DNA from: Candidatus Palauibacter scopulicola
GTDB lineage: Bacteria; Gemmatimonadota; Gemmatimonadetes; Palauibacterales; Palauibacteraceae
Assembly (NCBI RefSeq): GCF_947581915.1
Contig: NZ_CANPWG010000013.1
Coordinates: 1 to 64,000, forward strand
Length of the DNA stretch: 64,000 nt
Direction: 5' to 3'
Position 1 is the stretch's first letter. Each line of letters begins with the position of its first letter. The translations under genes were made by a program, and so were the position numbers. Positions 42,983-52,999 of this stretch are shown here, one piece after another. The notes under the pieces were generated by a model, which did not search any database, had not been told where the DNA came from, and was given only the letters and a program-made list of their open reading frames with translations.

Positions 42983-45094
42983 TTACGAGCCGGTCTGGGT
43001 GGTGGCGGTGCGGTCGTCGTCGTGGGTGCCCCAGCGCTCGAACCACTTCCTGAGGATGAGTTGCGTGCGCAGGAAGTTGGACGGCAGGCGCGACGTTCCG
43101 TGCCACTCGCCCTGGAACTGAACCATCGCCGTCGGCTTGTTCTGCGCCTTGAGCGCCTGGTAGAACTGCTCCGTCTGCGACATCGGCGTGCGCAGGTCGA
43201 GGACACCCGTCATCAGCATCGTCGGCGTGGTGACGTTGCCCACGTAGGTGATCGGCGAGCGTCGGATGTGCTCGCTCGGATCCACCCACGGGAACTCCTG
43301 GAAGTCCGCGTACCAGCGCAGGTAGTTGCCGTCGACCTCGTTCGGGAAGTTGAACCAGTTCACAACCGGACAGTTCGCCGAGGCGGCCCGGAAGCGGTCG
43401 GTGTGTCCCACGACCCACGATGTGAGGACGCCGCCGCCCGAGCACCCGTAGACGAACAGGTTGCTGTCGTCCACGTAGCCGCGCGCGATGACCTCGTCCA
43501 CGCTCGACATGAGGTCGTCGAAGTCGTGGTTCGGGTAGTCGTACTGGATCGCGTTCCCGAACTCCGTCCCGTAGCCGGAGCTTCCGCGCGGGTTCGTATA
43601 GAGGACGACGTAGCCGTTCGCGGCGTGCTCCTGCCACGAGAAGTTGAACCCGCCGTTGTACATGCCGTGCGGCCCGCCGTGAATCACGAGAATGAGCGGA
43701 TACTGGCCCGCCGGATCGAAGTCCGGCGGCTTGATGACCCAGCCGTGAATCGGGAGTCCGTCGTGGGACGATTCGCTCCAGACCTGTTCGACTTCGCCCA
43801 GCGCCACGCCCGCGAGCACGTCGGCGTTCACATCGGTCAGCCTCGTGCGACGGTCGGGCTGGTCCACGGGGAAGACGTAGATGTCGCCGGGTTCATGCGC
43901 ATCGCCCCACATCCCGACGGCCAGGCCGCCGCCGCTCACGTCGTTGAGGCCGAACATCTGCGGGCCCTCGGTCATCGCCCGTACGTCGCCGTCCACCGAG
44001 GCGTAGTGGAGGTTGCGATAGCCGTCCGCCGCCGCGTCGAAGTAGACGCCGCCGCCGTCCGGGGCCCAGTGCAGCGCCCCGGGACTGCGGTCCATCTCGG
44101 CCGTGAGGGCGCGCGGGTTCGATCCGTCCGCGTCCATCACGTACACGGCGGACTCGATGTAGTCGAACGTCGTCGTGTCGTGCCCCACATAGGCGATCAT
44201 GCGCCCGTCCGGCGATGGCACCGGCCGGTTGTCCGGGCCCTTGCGCGTCGTGACCTGGCTCAGCTCGCCGGACTCCGCGTCGAGCCGGTAGACCTCGGTC
44301 TCCTGCCACCGGTACACCGCGTCGTCCGCGATGAGACCGCTGAACAGGAGCGACTGTCCGTCAGGTTCCCAGACGGGGACTCCGTAGTTGAAGTCGCCCT
44401 CACTGAGCCGGCGCGCCGTACCCCCCTCGGCGGGGACGACGAAGATGTGCTGGTACTTGTCGCCCAGGAAACCGACGCGGTCCTGCCGATAGACGAGACG
44501 CTCGATGATCCGGGGGCCCGGCGTCCACGTCGCCCCTTCCGGCTTGGGGAGCGCGATCGACCAGTGGCGCGCCGTGGGCTCCTCCGCCCCCACGCGCATC
44601 GTGAACGAGAAGCGCGTCCCGTCGGGAGACCAGGCGATGTTCGATGGACTGTCCGTGAGCCGCGTGACCTGGGAGACGGCGCCCTCGGCGTCCATCCAGC
44701 GCACGAAGATCTGCGCGTTCCCCTCGTCGTCGGGCGCGAGGAACGCGAGCCGGCTGCCGTCGGGAGACCAGCGCGGCGAGGATCCGTCGACGAGGTGGCG
44801 CGGGCGGCTCCCGTCGGGATTCACGATCCAGATCGACGACTCCCACGCGTCGTTCATCTTGTCGACCCACAGACGCTCGTACACCACGGCGCCTCCATCC
44901 GGCGAGATCCTCGGATCCTGGACCCGCTCCCAGTCGAGCCACGACTCGAGCGCGAGCGCGCCGTTCGCTTCCTGGGCGACCAGCGCCGAGCCGGGGATCG
45001 CGGGGCTGCAGAGCAGGCCGAGCGCACAGAGCGCTACGAGGGTGAAGGGATTCCGGAAGTGGGCGCGGCGGGAAAGGGGGGCGCGCGTGTCCAT
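42983..45094 (-). CDS. Secreted S9-family peptidase (DPP/acylaminoacyl type)
   Basis: 703 residues with a signal peptide (cleaved near ALVAQE). A propeller of TolB/WD-like blades (DPRISPDGGAVVYE, PRWSPDGSRLAFL, IAWSPDGTRFSF) precedes the hydrolase domain with S552 in YGCSGGG, an Asp in GVLDLRTPM and the His of GEWHGTS. The ATG at 45094 has AGGAGGT 5 bases upstream. A second exported S9 peptidase besides that at 31417; the two differ in nucleophile motif (GCSGG against GHSYG). Confidence 0.9.
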   Translation of the reverse strand: MDTRAPLSRRAHFRNPFTLVALCALGLLCSPAIPGSALVAQEANGALALESWLDWERVQDPRISPDGGAVVYERLWVDKMNDAWESSIWIVNPDGSRPRHLVDGSSPRWSPDGSRLAFLAPDDEGNAQIFVRWMDAEGAVSQVTRLTDSPSNIAWSPDGTRFSFTMRVGAEEPTARHWSIALPKPEGATWTPGPRIIERLVYRQDRVGFLGDKYQHIFVVPAEGGTARRLSEGDFNYGVPVWEPDGQSLLFSGLIADDAVYRWQETEVYRLDAESGELSQVTTRKGPDNRPVPSPDGRMIAYVGHDTTTFDYIESAVYVMDADGSNPRALTAEMDRSPGALHWAPDGGGVYFDAAADGYRNLHYASVDGDVRAMTEGPQMFGLNDVSGGGLAVGMWGDAHEPGDIYVFPVDQPDRRTRLTDVNADVLAGVALGEVEQVWSESSHDGLPIHGWVIKPPDFDPAGQYPLILVIHGGPHGMYNGGFNFSWQEHAANGYVVLYTNPRGSSGYGTEFGNAIQYDYPNHDFDDLMSSVDEVIARGYVDDSNLFVYGCSGGGVLTSWVVGHTDRFRAASANCPVVNWFNFPNEVDGNYLRWYADFQEFPWVDPSEHIRRSPITYVGNVTTPTMLMTGVLDLRTPMSQTEQFYQALKAQNKPTAMVQFQGEWHGTSRLPSNFLRTQLILRKWFERWGTHDDDRTATTQTGS

Positions 45095-45300
45095 GGGTAC
45101 CTCCTGGTGTGGTGGGCGCGGGGCCTTTCGGAACATGGGACACGCCTCGCCGCATGCATAGACCGCGTCCGCCGCGCGCGCCCCCATGCCGCCTGAAGTT
45201 CCGCGTCTTATGTTGGATGGCAGTCCGTTTTGCCGCGGGCTGCCTGAACGACCGCGGCTGCCGCTCCGGGATGCGGCAACCCATAACACGGGAGGTTTCC

Positions 45301-46623
45301 GTGACGACCCGCTCGCCCACCGACGCGACCCGCCTGCCCGACCGCCGCCGATTCCTCAAGCACGCCGCGGCGGGGGCCGCCCTCGCGGCGACTCCGGCCT
45401 GGACGCGGGCGCCGTCGAGGTCCGGCCTCAGCCTGGAGGAACTGTCGGCGCGGCGGGACTTCCTCGGGTCGGAGGACGAGTCCTTCTGGGAGATGGTGAA
45501 GTCCCAGTTTCCGCTTCGCCCCGGACTCATCCTGGTGAACGCGGCGAATCTCTGCCCCTCGCCCTGGCCGGTGCAGGAAGCCGTGTTCGGGTACACGCGC
45601 GACATCGACCGCGACGCCTCCTTCCACAACCGGGCAAAGTTCAACGCGCTGGCCGAGAAGTCCGTGGCGGCGCTCGCGCGGCTGCTCGGCGCCTCGCCCG
45701 AGGAGATCGTGATCACCCGCAACACCTCCGAGAGCAACAACACCGTCATCAACGGGCTCACGCTGGGCGCGGGAGACGAGGTCGTGCTGTGGGACCAGAA
45801 CCATCCCACGAACAACGTGGCGTGGGAAGTCCGCGCCGACCGCTGGGGCTACAAGGTGCTCCGCGTGGCGACGCCGCCTGTGCCCGAGACGGAGGACGAA
45901 CTCATCGACGCCTTCGTGAGCGCCTTCACCGACCGGACGCGCGTGCTCGCCGTCACGCAGATCTCGAACATCTCCGGGGTCGAGTTGCCGGCGCGGCGTC
46001 TGTGCAGCATCGCGCGCGATCGGGGCATTTACGTACACATGGACGGGGCCCAGAGCTTCGGCGCGGTGGAAGTCGACCTCCACGCCATGGGCTGCGACTC
46101 GTACACCGGGAGCGCCCACAAGTGGTTCTGCGGACCGAAGGAAGCCGGGGTCCTCTACGTCCGGGCCGAACGCGTCGGGGAGTTGTGGCCGAGCGACGTC
46201 GGCGTGGGCTGGGAGGGCGCGGTCGCGGGAGGCGGGGCCGACAAGTTCGGCACGTACGGCCAGCGGGACGACGCGGCGGTGGCGGGCGTGGGAACGACGG
46301 TGGAGTTCCACGAGGCGATCGGGGCGGCGGAGATCGAGGCCCGCATGCGCGCCCTGGCGACCGGGCTCAAGTCGGCGATCCGCGAGCGCATACCCGAGGT
46401 GAAGTTCCACACGTCCGACGTTCCCGGCCTCGGCGGGGGCGTCGTCATCGCGGAACTGCCGGTCGACGACCACACGGACATCTACAACCGGATCTACGAG
46501 GAACACGGCGTCGCGGGAGCGCTCCGCCGGGGCGTATTCCCGGGCATCCGCCTCTGCCCCCACATGTACAACACGATGGCCGAGATGGAGCAGATCGCCG
46601 ATGCCCTCGCCGCTTCCGCCTGA
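45301..46623 (+). CDS. Tat-exported class V aminotransferase-fold PLP enzyme
   Basis: 440 residues. A twin-arginine leader (RRRFLKHAAAGAALAATPAW) precedes an isopenicillin-N-epimerase/cysteine-desulfurase-like domain with TRNTSESNN, DGAQSFG and the PLP lysine in GSAHKWF. Export by Tat fits a protein that binds its cofactor before secretion. The GTG at 45301 has GGGAGGT 4 bases upstream. Reaction unknown: racemase, lyase and desulfurase activities occur in this family. Confidence 0.87.
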   Translation: MTTRSPTDATRLPDRRRFLKHAAAGAALAATPAWTRAPSRSGLSLEELSARRDFLGSEDESFWEMVKSQFPLRPGLILVNAANLCPSPWPVQEAVFGYTRDIDRDASFHNRAKFNALAEKSVAALARLLGASPEEIVITRNTSESNNTVINGLTLGAGDEVVLWDQNHPTNNVAWEVRADRWGYKVLRVATPPVPETEDELIDAFVSAFTDRTRVLAVTQISNISGVELPARRLCSIARDRGIYVHMDGAQSFGAVEVDLHAMGCDSYTGSAHKWFCGPKEAGVLYVRAERVGELWPSDVGVGWEGAVAGGGADKFGTYGQRDDAAVAGVGTTVEFHEAIGAAEIEARMRALATGLKSAIRERIPEVKFHTSDVPGLGGGVVIAELPVDDHTDIYNRIYEEHGVAGALRRGVFPGIRLCPHMYNTMAEMEQIADALAASA

Positions 46624-46966
46624 ATCGCGACGCGCGGTCGAGTCGAATCGGGGCGCCGACACGTTGCGCCGTTTCCTGGCCGCCTTGCGTCCCCTTCTGC
46701 GCGAGCACTCCGCCCGCTCGGCCTGGATCGTCGGATCCCACGCCCGCGGGACGGCCGGTCCCGAGAGCGACATCGACGTGATCGTGGTCGCGCCGACTCC
46801 CCGTCCTTCGGTGGAGCGGTTCCGGGACTACCTGCCTGCCATTGTCGCCGCGGGCGTCGGGGTCGACCTCGTCGTATACACGCCGACCGAGTTCGAGCAG
46901 CTGAGGCGCGAAGGGCGCCCCTTTCTCCGGCACGCCATGCAGTCAGCCGTAGCCATCGAGGTCTGA
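46601..46966 (+). CDS. MNT-type nucleotidyltransferase, HEPN/MNT module
   Basis: 121 residues. The minimal nucleotidyltransferase motif GSHARGTAGPESDIDVIVV gives the GS and DxD metal site. Paired with the HEPN gene 5 bases downstream. In characterised pairs (e.g. MntA-HepT) the nucleotidyltransferase AMPylates the HEPN toxin and so neutralises it. Its start lies inside the last 23 bases of the aminotransferase gene. Confidence 0.88.
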   Translation: MPSPLPPESRRAVESNRGADTLRRFLAALRPLLREHSARSAWIVGSHARGTAGPESDIDVIVVAPTPRPSVERFRDYLPAIVAAGVGVDLVVYTPTEFEQLRREGRPFLRHAMQSAVAIEV

Positions 46967-46971
46967 CCGCC

Positions 46972-47394
46972 GTGTGGGATGGCGCCGAGGAGGCGCGCAG
47001 GTGGTTTGCCCAGGCCGAGAACGATCTCGATTTCGCGCGCCTGGCCCTGCGCGAGAAGTTCTTCCATCAGGCGTGCTTCATCGCGCAGCAGAGCGCGGAG
47101 AAGTCCGTCACGGCCATCGGCTACGGACTCGGCGACCGGACGATCATCGGCCACTCCGTAGTCGCGCTCGTGGAGCGCTATGCGGGAAGGATCACGGGCC
47201 TGGACCGTCTGCTGGAGGACGCCGGAGTCCTGGATCAGCTCTACATTCCGACCCGCTACCCGAACGGCCTCCCGGGAGGGGTTCCCTTCGCCGCGTTCCA
47301 CGAGCCTCAGGCGCGCGTCGCGATCGAGGCCGCCGGACGCTTCCTGGCCCTCGCACGCGAGCGGATCGAACGGCAGTCGTCCGGCGAAGGTTAG
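46972..47394 (+). CDS. HEPN-domain protein, HEPN/MNT module
   Basis: 140 residues, all-helical, with the HEPN core FAQAENDLDFARLAL and HQACFIAQQSAEKSVTA. RTIIGH is an R-x4-H element as found in HEPN ribonuclease sites. It starts from GTG right after the MNT gene. Could be a toxin or a nucleotide-binding helper. Confidence 0.86.
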   Translation: MWDGAEEARRWFAQAENDLDFARLALREKFFHQACFIAQQSAEKSVTAIGYGLGDRTIIGHSVVALVERYAGRITGLDRLLEDAGVLDQLYIPTRYPNGLPGGVPFAAFHEPQARVAIEAAGRFLALARERIERQSSGEG

Positions 47395-47397
47395 CAG

Positions 47398-48289
<892 letters not shown>

Positions 48290-48297
<8 letters not shown>

Positions 48298-49168
48298 CGA
48301 GCGCGTCGAGGTGCTCGAAGCTCGCGCGTACGGACCCCATCGGGTCGGCGGGCGCGTCGTGTTCGACGAAGTAGTGGACGAGCCCTGCCTCCTCCGAGTG
48401 CTCGAAGATCGCCGCGAAGTCGATGACGCCCGCGCCCACGTCCGCCATCTCGCCGTCCGGCGTGCGGTCCTTCACGTGGCAGAGTTCGAAGCGGCCGGGG
48501 TATCGGCTGAAGTAGTCGAAGGGATCGGCGCCGGCGTGCACGAGCCAGTAGAAGTCGACCTCGTAGGTGACGAGTTCGGGGTCCGTGTTCTCGATCATGA
48601 CGTCGAAGAGACGAACGCCGTCCACCTCCTCGAGTTCGAAGTCGTGGTTGTGGTAGCCGAAGACGAGGCCGGCCTCGCGGCAGCGCGCCCCGAGCCCGTT
48701 GAACTCGTCCGCGAGCCGGCGGTATCCGTCGACGAGGGCCGATCCCGTGGCGCCGTCGTTGCCCGGCCGCTCGGAACCCCCGAGGTAGGGGACGACGAGG
48801 TACCGGTGTCCGATCTCGGCGGCCGCGGCGGCGGCCTCGTCGAAGCTCGACCGGAGTTCGTCGAGCGACAGGTGGGCCGCGGGAGCCGCGAGGCCTTCCG
48901 CTTCCAGCGCGGTCCGGATCTCGGCCGGAGAGCGGCCGAAGTAGCCGGCGAACTCCACCTCGCCGTAGCCGATGCGGGCGACGGACGCCAGCGTCCGCTC
49001 GACATCGCGCGCCATCAGCGAGCGCACCGTGTAGAGTTGGAGCCCCCGCGCCTCGGGGAGGGTCGGGGCCGCGGGTAGCGTCCGGGCCGCGGCGGGCGCC
49101 GCGCGTCCGGCGCCGGCGAGGAGGAGGCCGGCGCCGAGCGAGTTCTGCACGAATCTTCGTCTGTCCAT
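48290..49168 (-). CDS. Exported sugar phosphate isomerase/epimerase-like TIM-barrel protein
   Basis: 292 residues. Leader MDRRRFVQNSLGAGLLLAGA is Tat-like. The barrel has GLQLYTVRSLM, FGYHNHDFELEE, YEVDFYWLVHAGADP and LCHVKDRTPDGE, typical of AP-endonuclease-2-fold epimerases. There is no Shine-Dalgarno sequence; CATATT (49180-49175) with TCGACG 17 bases further upstream would put the transcript start at the ATG, so it may be leaderless. Confidence 0.86.
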
Positions 49169-49215
49169 GCGCGCAATATGTCGCGCGTCCCGGTCGGCGT
49201 CGAACGCGGCGGGGC

Positions 49216-49243
49216 TTTTGCCGCGGGCCGCCGGGCCTATTAT
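49216..49243 (+). promoter_or_regulatory. Candidate promoter of the GMC/small-subunit operon
   Basis: TTTTGC (49216-49221) and TATTAT (49238-49243) with 16-base spacing stand in the 135-bp divergent gap. The transcript would start around 49250, giving a leader of about 54 bases before the GTG. Confidence 0.5.
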
Positions 49244-49303
49244 GCGGGGCGCGGCGGCGCCTCCGCCGTCCGCGCATGTCGATGCCGGCCGGGAGGACCG
49301 ACT

Positions 49304-49945
49304 GTGAGACGGCGCAGGGCTCTCGAGATCCTCGGTGTGGCCGCGGGCGCGCCGCTGCTGGCGCCGGGGAGCGCGGTGGCGGAGGCCCTGGCGCTCGGGC
49401 AGCGCATCCGGTCGGTGGCGGGCCCGGTCGGCGGCGCGGCGCCCGCGACGCTCACGCCCGCGCAGGCCCGGACGGTGACGGCGCTCGCCGAGGTCATCAT
49501 CCCCCGGACGGACACGCCCGGGGCGAGCGAAGCGGGCGTTACCGCATTCGTCGATGCCCTCCTGACCGGTTGGCTGGACGCGCCGGACCGCGACCGTTTC
49601 CTCGCCGGCCTGGACGAAGTGGACTCCATCGCCCGGGCGGCCCACGGCGCCGGCTTCGCCGACTGCACCCCGGCCCAGCAGACGGAACTCGTAGCGCGGC
49701 TGGACGAGGACCTCGACCGCCGCCGCCGGGATCCCGGGATCGACGAGACGCAGACCTTCTTCTACGACATGAAGCGCTTCACGCTCGCCGGCTACTTCAC
49801 CTCGCGGCCCGGCCTGCGCTCGCTGGGATACCGGATCATCCCCGGCGCCTTCGAGGGGTGCGTCATCCTTGACCAGTACGGCGCCGGCGAGGGCCGTCCC
49901 GGCGGACAGCGCGGCCGGCAGAGCTGTTCCGGAGAGCAGCAGTGA
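49304..49945 (+). CDS. Gluconate 2-dehydrogenase subunit 3-like protein
   Basis: 213 residues with an N-terminal twin-arginine-like leader (RRRRALEILGVAAGAPLLAPG). The domain matches the small subunit of FAD-linked sugar dehydrogenases: LTALAEVIIPRTDTPGASEAGV and FYDMKRFTLAGYFTS are characteristic. In known enzymes this subunit carries the signal that exports the GMC partner bound to it. The GTG has GGGAGG 7 bases upstream and the stop overlaps the GMC gene. Confidence 0.88.
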   Translation: MRRRRALEILGVAAGAPLLAPGSAVAEALALGQRIRSVAGPVGGAAPATLTPAQARTVTALAEVIIPRTDTPGASEAGVTAFVDALLTGWLDAPDRDRFLAGLDEVDSIARAAHGAGFADCTPAQQTELVARLDEDLDRRRRDPGIDETQTFFYDMKRFTLAGYFTSRPGLRSLGYRIIPGAFEGCVILDQYGAGEGRPGGQRGRQSCSGEQQ

Positions 49946-51630
49946 GCCGCCAGGAGGTCTGGGACGCGATCGTCGTCGGCTCCGGGATCACCGGCGGCTG
50001 GGCCGCCAAGGAGCTCACCGAACTCGGCCTCCGCACGCTCGTGCTCGAGGCGGGGCCCATGATCGTCCCCGAGCGCGACTACACCGAGCACGTGCCCCCG
50101 TACCGCATGCCGTACCGCGGCTGGAACGACCGCAAGGCGCTCGCCGCCGAGCAGCCCGTGCAGCGCGAGTGCTACGCCTGCGACGAGATGGGCCGGAAGT
50201 TCTTCGTCAACGACATCGAGAACCCCTACACGACACCCGACGAGAAGCCCTTCCTCTGGATCCGGGGCCGCCAGGTCGGCGGCCGCTCGATCATGTGGGC
50301 GCGCCAGTCCTACCGTCTCAGCGATCTCGATTTCGAGGCCAACGCGCGCGACGGGATCGGGGTCGACTGGCCGATCCGCTATGCGGACCTCGCGCCGTGG
50401 TACAGCCACGTCGAAGCCTTCGCCGGCATCAGCGGCCGCCCCGAAGGCCTGCCCCAGCTGCCGGACGGCGTCTTCCTGCCGCCCATGCAGATGACGTGCG
50501 TCGAGAACGCGGTGAAGGAGGCGATCGCGCGCGACTTCGGCGACACGCGGATGATGACGATCGGGCGCACGGCCGTCCTCACACGCGACCACAAGGGACG
50601 GAGCGCCTGCCACTACTGCGGTCCCTGCCACCGCGGCTGCCGCACCCGGAGCTACTTCAGCTCGCTCAGCGCCACCCTGCCCGCCGCCGAAGCCACGGGG
50701 CGCATGACGCTGCGGCCGGACAGCGTCGTGCACAGCGTGATCTGGGACCCCGCCCGCGGCCGGGTCACGGGCGTGCGCGTCATCGACCGGCAGACGGGAG
50801 AGGACCTGGAGTTCCACGGGGAGATCGTCATGCTCGGCGCCTCGGCGCTGGAGTCGACCCGCATCCTCCTCCACTCGACCTCCGCCGACTTCCCGGACGG
50901 GCTCGCGAACTCAAGCGGCGCCCTCGGCCGCTATCTCATGGACCACACGATGAGCACCGGGGCGAAGGCGAAGTTCCCCGGCTGGGAGAACCACGGCTAC
51001 ACCGGCCAGCGTCCGAACGGGATCTACATCGCCCGCTTCCGGAACGTGACGGAACCCTCGCCCGACTTCATCCGAGGCTACGGCTACCAGGGGTGGTCCA
51101 CCCGGCAGGGCTGGAGCCGCGGCCTCGACATGCCGGGCTTCGGCACCGACTACAAGCGCCGGCTAACCGAACCCGGCGTGTGGGAGTTCGAACTCGGCGC
51201 CTTCGGCGAGTGCCTCCCGCGCGAGGAGAACTACATCGAACTCGATCCGGAACGGGTCGATGCGTGGGGAATCCCCGCCCTCCGCATCCACTGCGAGTGG
51301 AGCGACAACGAGCGCCGGATGATGCGCGACAGCGCGGACCGCGCCGCGGAAATGCTGGAGGCCGGTGGCGGAACGGACGTCGAGTTGCTCACGGACCTCA
51401 CGGCGCCGGGCCTCACGATCCACGAGATGGGGACGGCCCGCATGGGACGGGATCCGGCGACCTCCGTCCTCAACGGCTACAACCAGGCCTGGGACGCGCC
51501 GAACCTGTTCGTGATCGACGGCGCGGCCATGGCTTCATCCGCCTGTCAGAACCCGTCCCTCACCTACATGGCCCTCACCGCCCGCGCCTGCCACTACGCC
51601 GTCTGGGCAAGAAACCGCGCCGAACTCTAG
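49942..51630 (+). CDS. GMC-family FAD oxidoreductase (sugar dehydrogenase large subunit)
   Basis: 562 residues. FAD motif VVGSGITGGWAAKEL, later SSACQNPSLTYMALTARA, and HEMGTARMG in the C-terminal domain. A CHYCGPCHRGC cluster (C-x2-C-x2-C-x3-C) could hold an Fe-S centre, as in the catalytic subunit of FAD-dependent glucose dehydrogenase. It has no signal peptide, so it should be exported with the small subunit. No cytochrome c subunit gene follows. The GTG overlaps the small-subunit stop. Confidence 0.9.
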   Translation: MSRQEVWDAIVVGSGITGGWAAKELTELGLRTLVLEAGPMIVPERDYTEHVPPYRMPYRGWNDRKALAAEQPVQRECYACDEMGRKFFVNDIENPYTTPDEKPFLWIRGRQVGGRSIMWARQSYRLSDLDFEANARDGIGVDWPIRYADLAPWYSHVEAFAGISGRPEGLPQLPDGVFLPPMQMTCVENAVKEAIARDFGDTRMMTIGRTAVLTRDHKGRSACHYCGPCHRGCRTRSYFSSLSATLPAAEATGRMTLRPDSVVHSVIWDPARGRVTGVRVIDRQTGEDLEFHGEIVMLGASALESTRILLHSTSADFPDGLANSSGALGRYLMDHTMSTGAKAKFPGWENHGYTGQRPNGIYIARFRNVTEPSPDFIRGYGYQGWSTRQGWSRGLDMPGFGTDYKRRLTEPGVWEFELGAFGECLPREENYIELDPERVDAWGIPALRIHCEWSDNERRMMRDSADRAAEMLEAGGGTDVELLTDLTAPGLTIHEMGTARMGRDPATSVLNGYNQAWDAPNLFVIDGAAMASSACQNPSLTYMALTARACHYAVWARNRAEL

Positions 51631-52949
51631 CGCTCCGCAGCAAGACCTCGCTGCTGCCTTCCCAGCCACAGCGCGATCAGCAGCCACAGTCCGGCGAGCG
51701 GGACCATGGTCAGAGCCAGCGCGGAGCTTCCCAGCCCCAGCGCGCGCAGACCGGCGAACGACCACACCCCGATCTGGTCGCCCGCACGGTAGACGAACAG
51801 GTCGTTGAAGTTCTTCGCCTTGTACTTGTCGCGGCGCGGAAGGACGGTGTAGAGCACCTCCCGGGTCGGCACCGCGAGCGCGAAGTTCCCCGCCCTCCGC
51901 AGCACCTGGAACACGACGAACACCGCGAACACCGGCGCCGCTCCCAGCGCCAGGAAGCCGAGGACGCTGAGCACGGGCAGGATCCCGAGCGCCAGGCGCA
52001 CGCCGAGCCACTTCAGGATGCGGCCCGTCAGGAAGAGCTGGGTGAAGAGCGTGAGGATGTTCACCGAGAGGTCGATGCGCGCGAAGACCGAGGTCCGCTC
52101 CGCTCCGGTCGCGAAGGTGCGCGAGACGATGTCCGCCTGGATGTTGTAGAGGAAGGTGGAACCGATCGTGAACAGCAGCATGAACGCGCCGATCCCGAGC
52201 AGGTAGGGCGACGCCAGCACCCGCCGGATCCCCTCCAGCGCCGACCCCCCGATCACTTCGTCCGCTTCTACTCCGTCACGCGCACCGGCCGCTGAACCCT
52301 CGACCGCTACCGGGGAGGCCGCGCAGCGCGAATCGAGCGCCTTGAGGCAGACGACCGCGCCCTCCAGCAGCAGCACCGAGAACAGGAGGAGCGTCGCGGG
52401 CGAAAGGAACCCGACCAGAAAGGCCGTGATCGCGGACCCCACGATGCCCCCCACGGTGCCGCCGACGCCGATGAGGCCGAACAGGCGGCGGCTCTGGCGC
52501 TCCCGGAAGATGTCGGTCATGAACGACCAGAAGACGGAGACCACGAACAGGTTGAAGACGCTGATCCAGACGAAGAAGGTCCGGCCGATCCACACCGAAG
52601 CGGCGCCGTCGGCCACAACCCTCAGCAGCACGAAGTAGACGAGCAGGTTCAGCATGAAGAAGCGGTACGTGAGCGTCACGAACCGCCGGCGGGTCCACCG
52701 TGACACGACCGCGGCGAAGATCGGGTGCACGAGGAGCATGGCCGTCAGCGTCCCCGTGAAGAGCCAGGGGATGTTCTCGACTCCGCCCGCGACCGCCATC
52801 TCTTCGCGGATGGGCCGGATCACGTAGTACGCCGACAGGATGAAGAAGAAATAGAGGGCCGACAGCAACACGAGCCCGGCCTCTCCAGGGCGGGCGCCCG
52901 TCAGCCGGGCGGCGAACGTGCGCGGCTCGCTCTCCGGCGGCGGCGTCAT
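51627..52949 (-). CDS. TLC-family nucleotide (NTP/NDP exchange) transporter-like protein
   Basis: 440 residues, 11-12 membrane helices. The opening LYFFFILSAYYVIRPIREEM is typical of ADP/ATP-translocase-like (TLC) carriers. The centre has a long polar loop (CAASPVAVEGSAAGARDG) before the second half. Head-to-head with a related gene at 53000, 50 bases apart. The stop shares a CTAG with the GMC gene stop. Whether it moves nucleotides is unproven for this subfamily. Confidence 0.78.
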   Translation of the reverse strand: MTPPPESEPRTFAARLTGARPGEAGLVLLSALYFFFILSAYYVIRPIREEMAVAGGVENIPWLFTGTLTAMLLVHPIFAAVVSRWTRRRFVTLTYRFFMLNLLVYFVLLRVVADGAASVWIGRTFFVWISVFNLFVVSVFWSFMTDIFRERQSRRLFGLIGVGGTVGGIVGSAITAFLVGFLSPATLLLFSVLLLEGAVVCLKALDSRCAASPVAVEGSAAGARDGVEADEVIGGSALEGIRRVLASPYLLGIGAFMLLFTIGSTFLYNIQADIVSRTFATGAERTSVFARIDLSVNILTLFTQLFLTGRILKWLGVRLALGILPVLSVLGFLALGAAPVFAVFVVFQVLRRAGNFALAVPTREVLYTVLPRRDKYKAKNFNDLFVYRAGDQIGVWSFAGLRALGLGSSALALTMVPLAGLWLLIALWLGRQQRGLAAER

Positions 52950-52999
52950 CCGGGGGAAGCTCCGGGTTGGCGCTTCATCGTGGCTCTGCTTGCCGGTAG

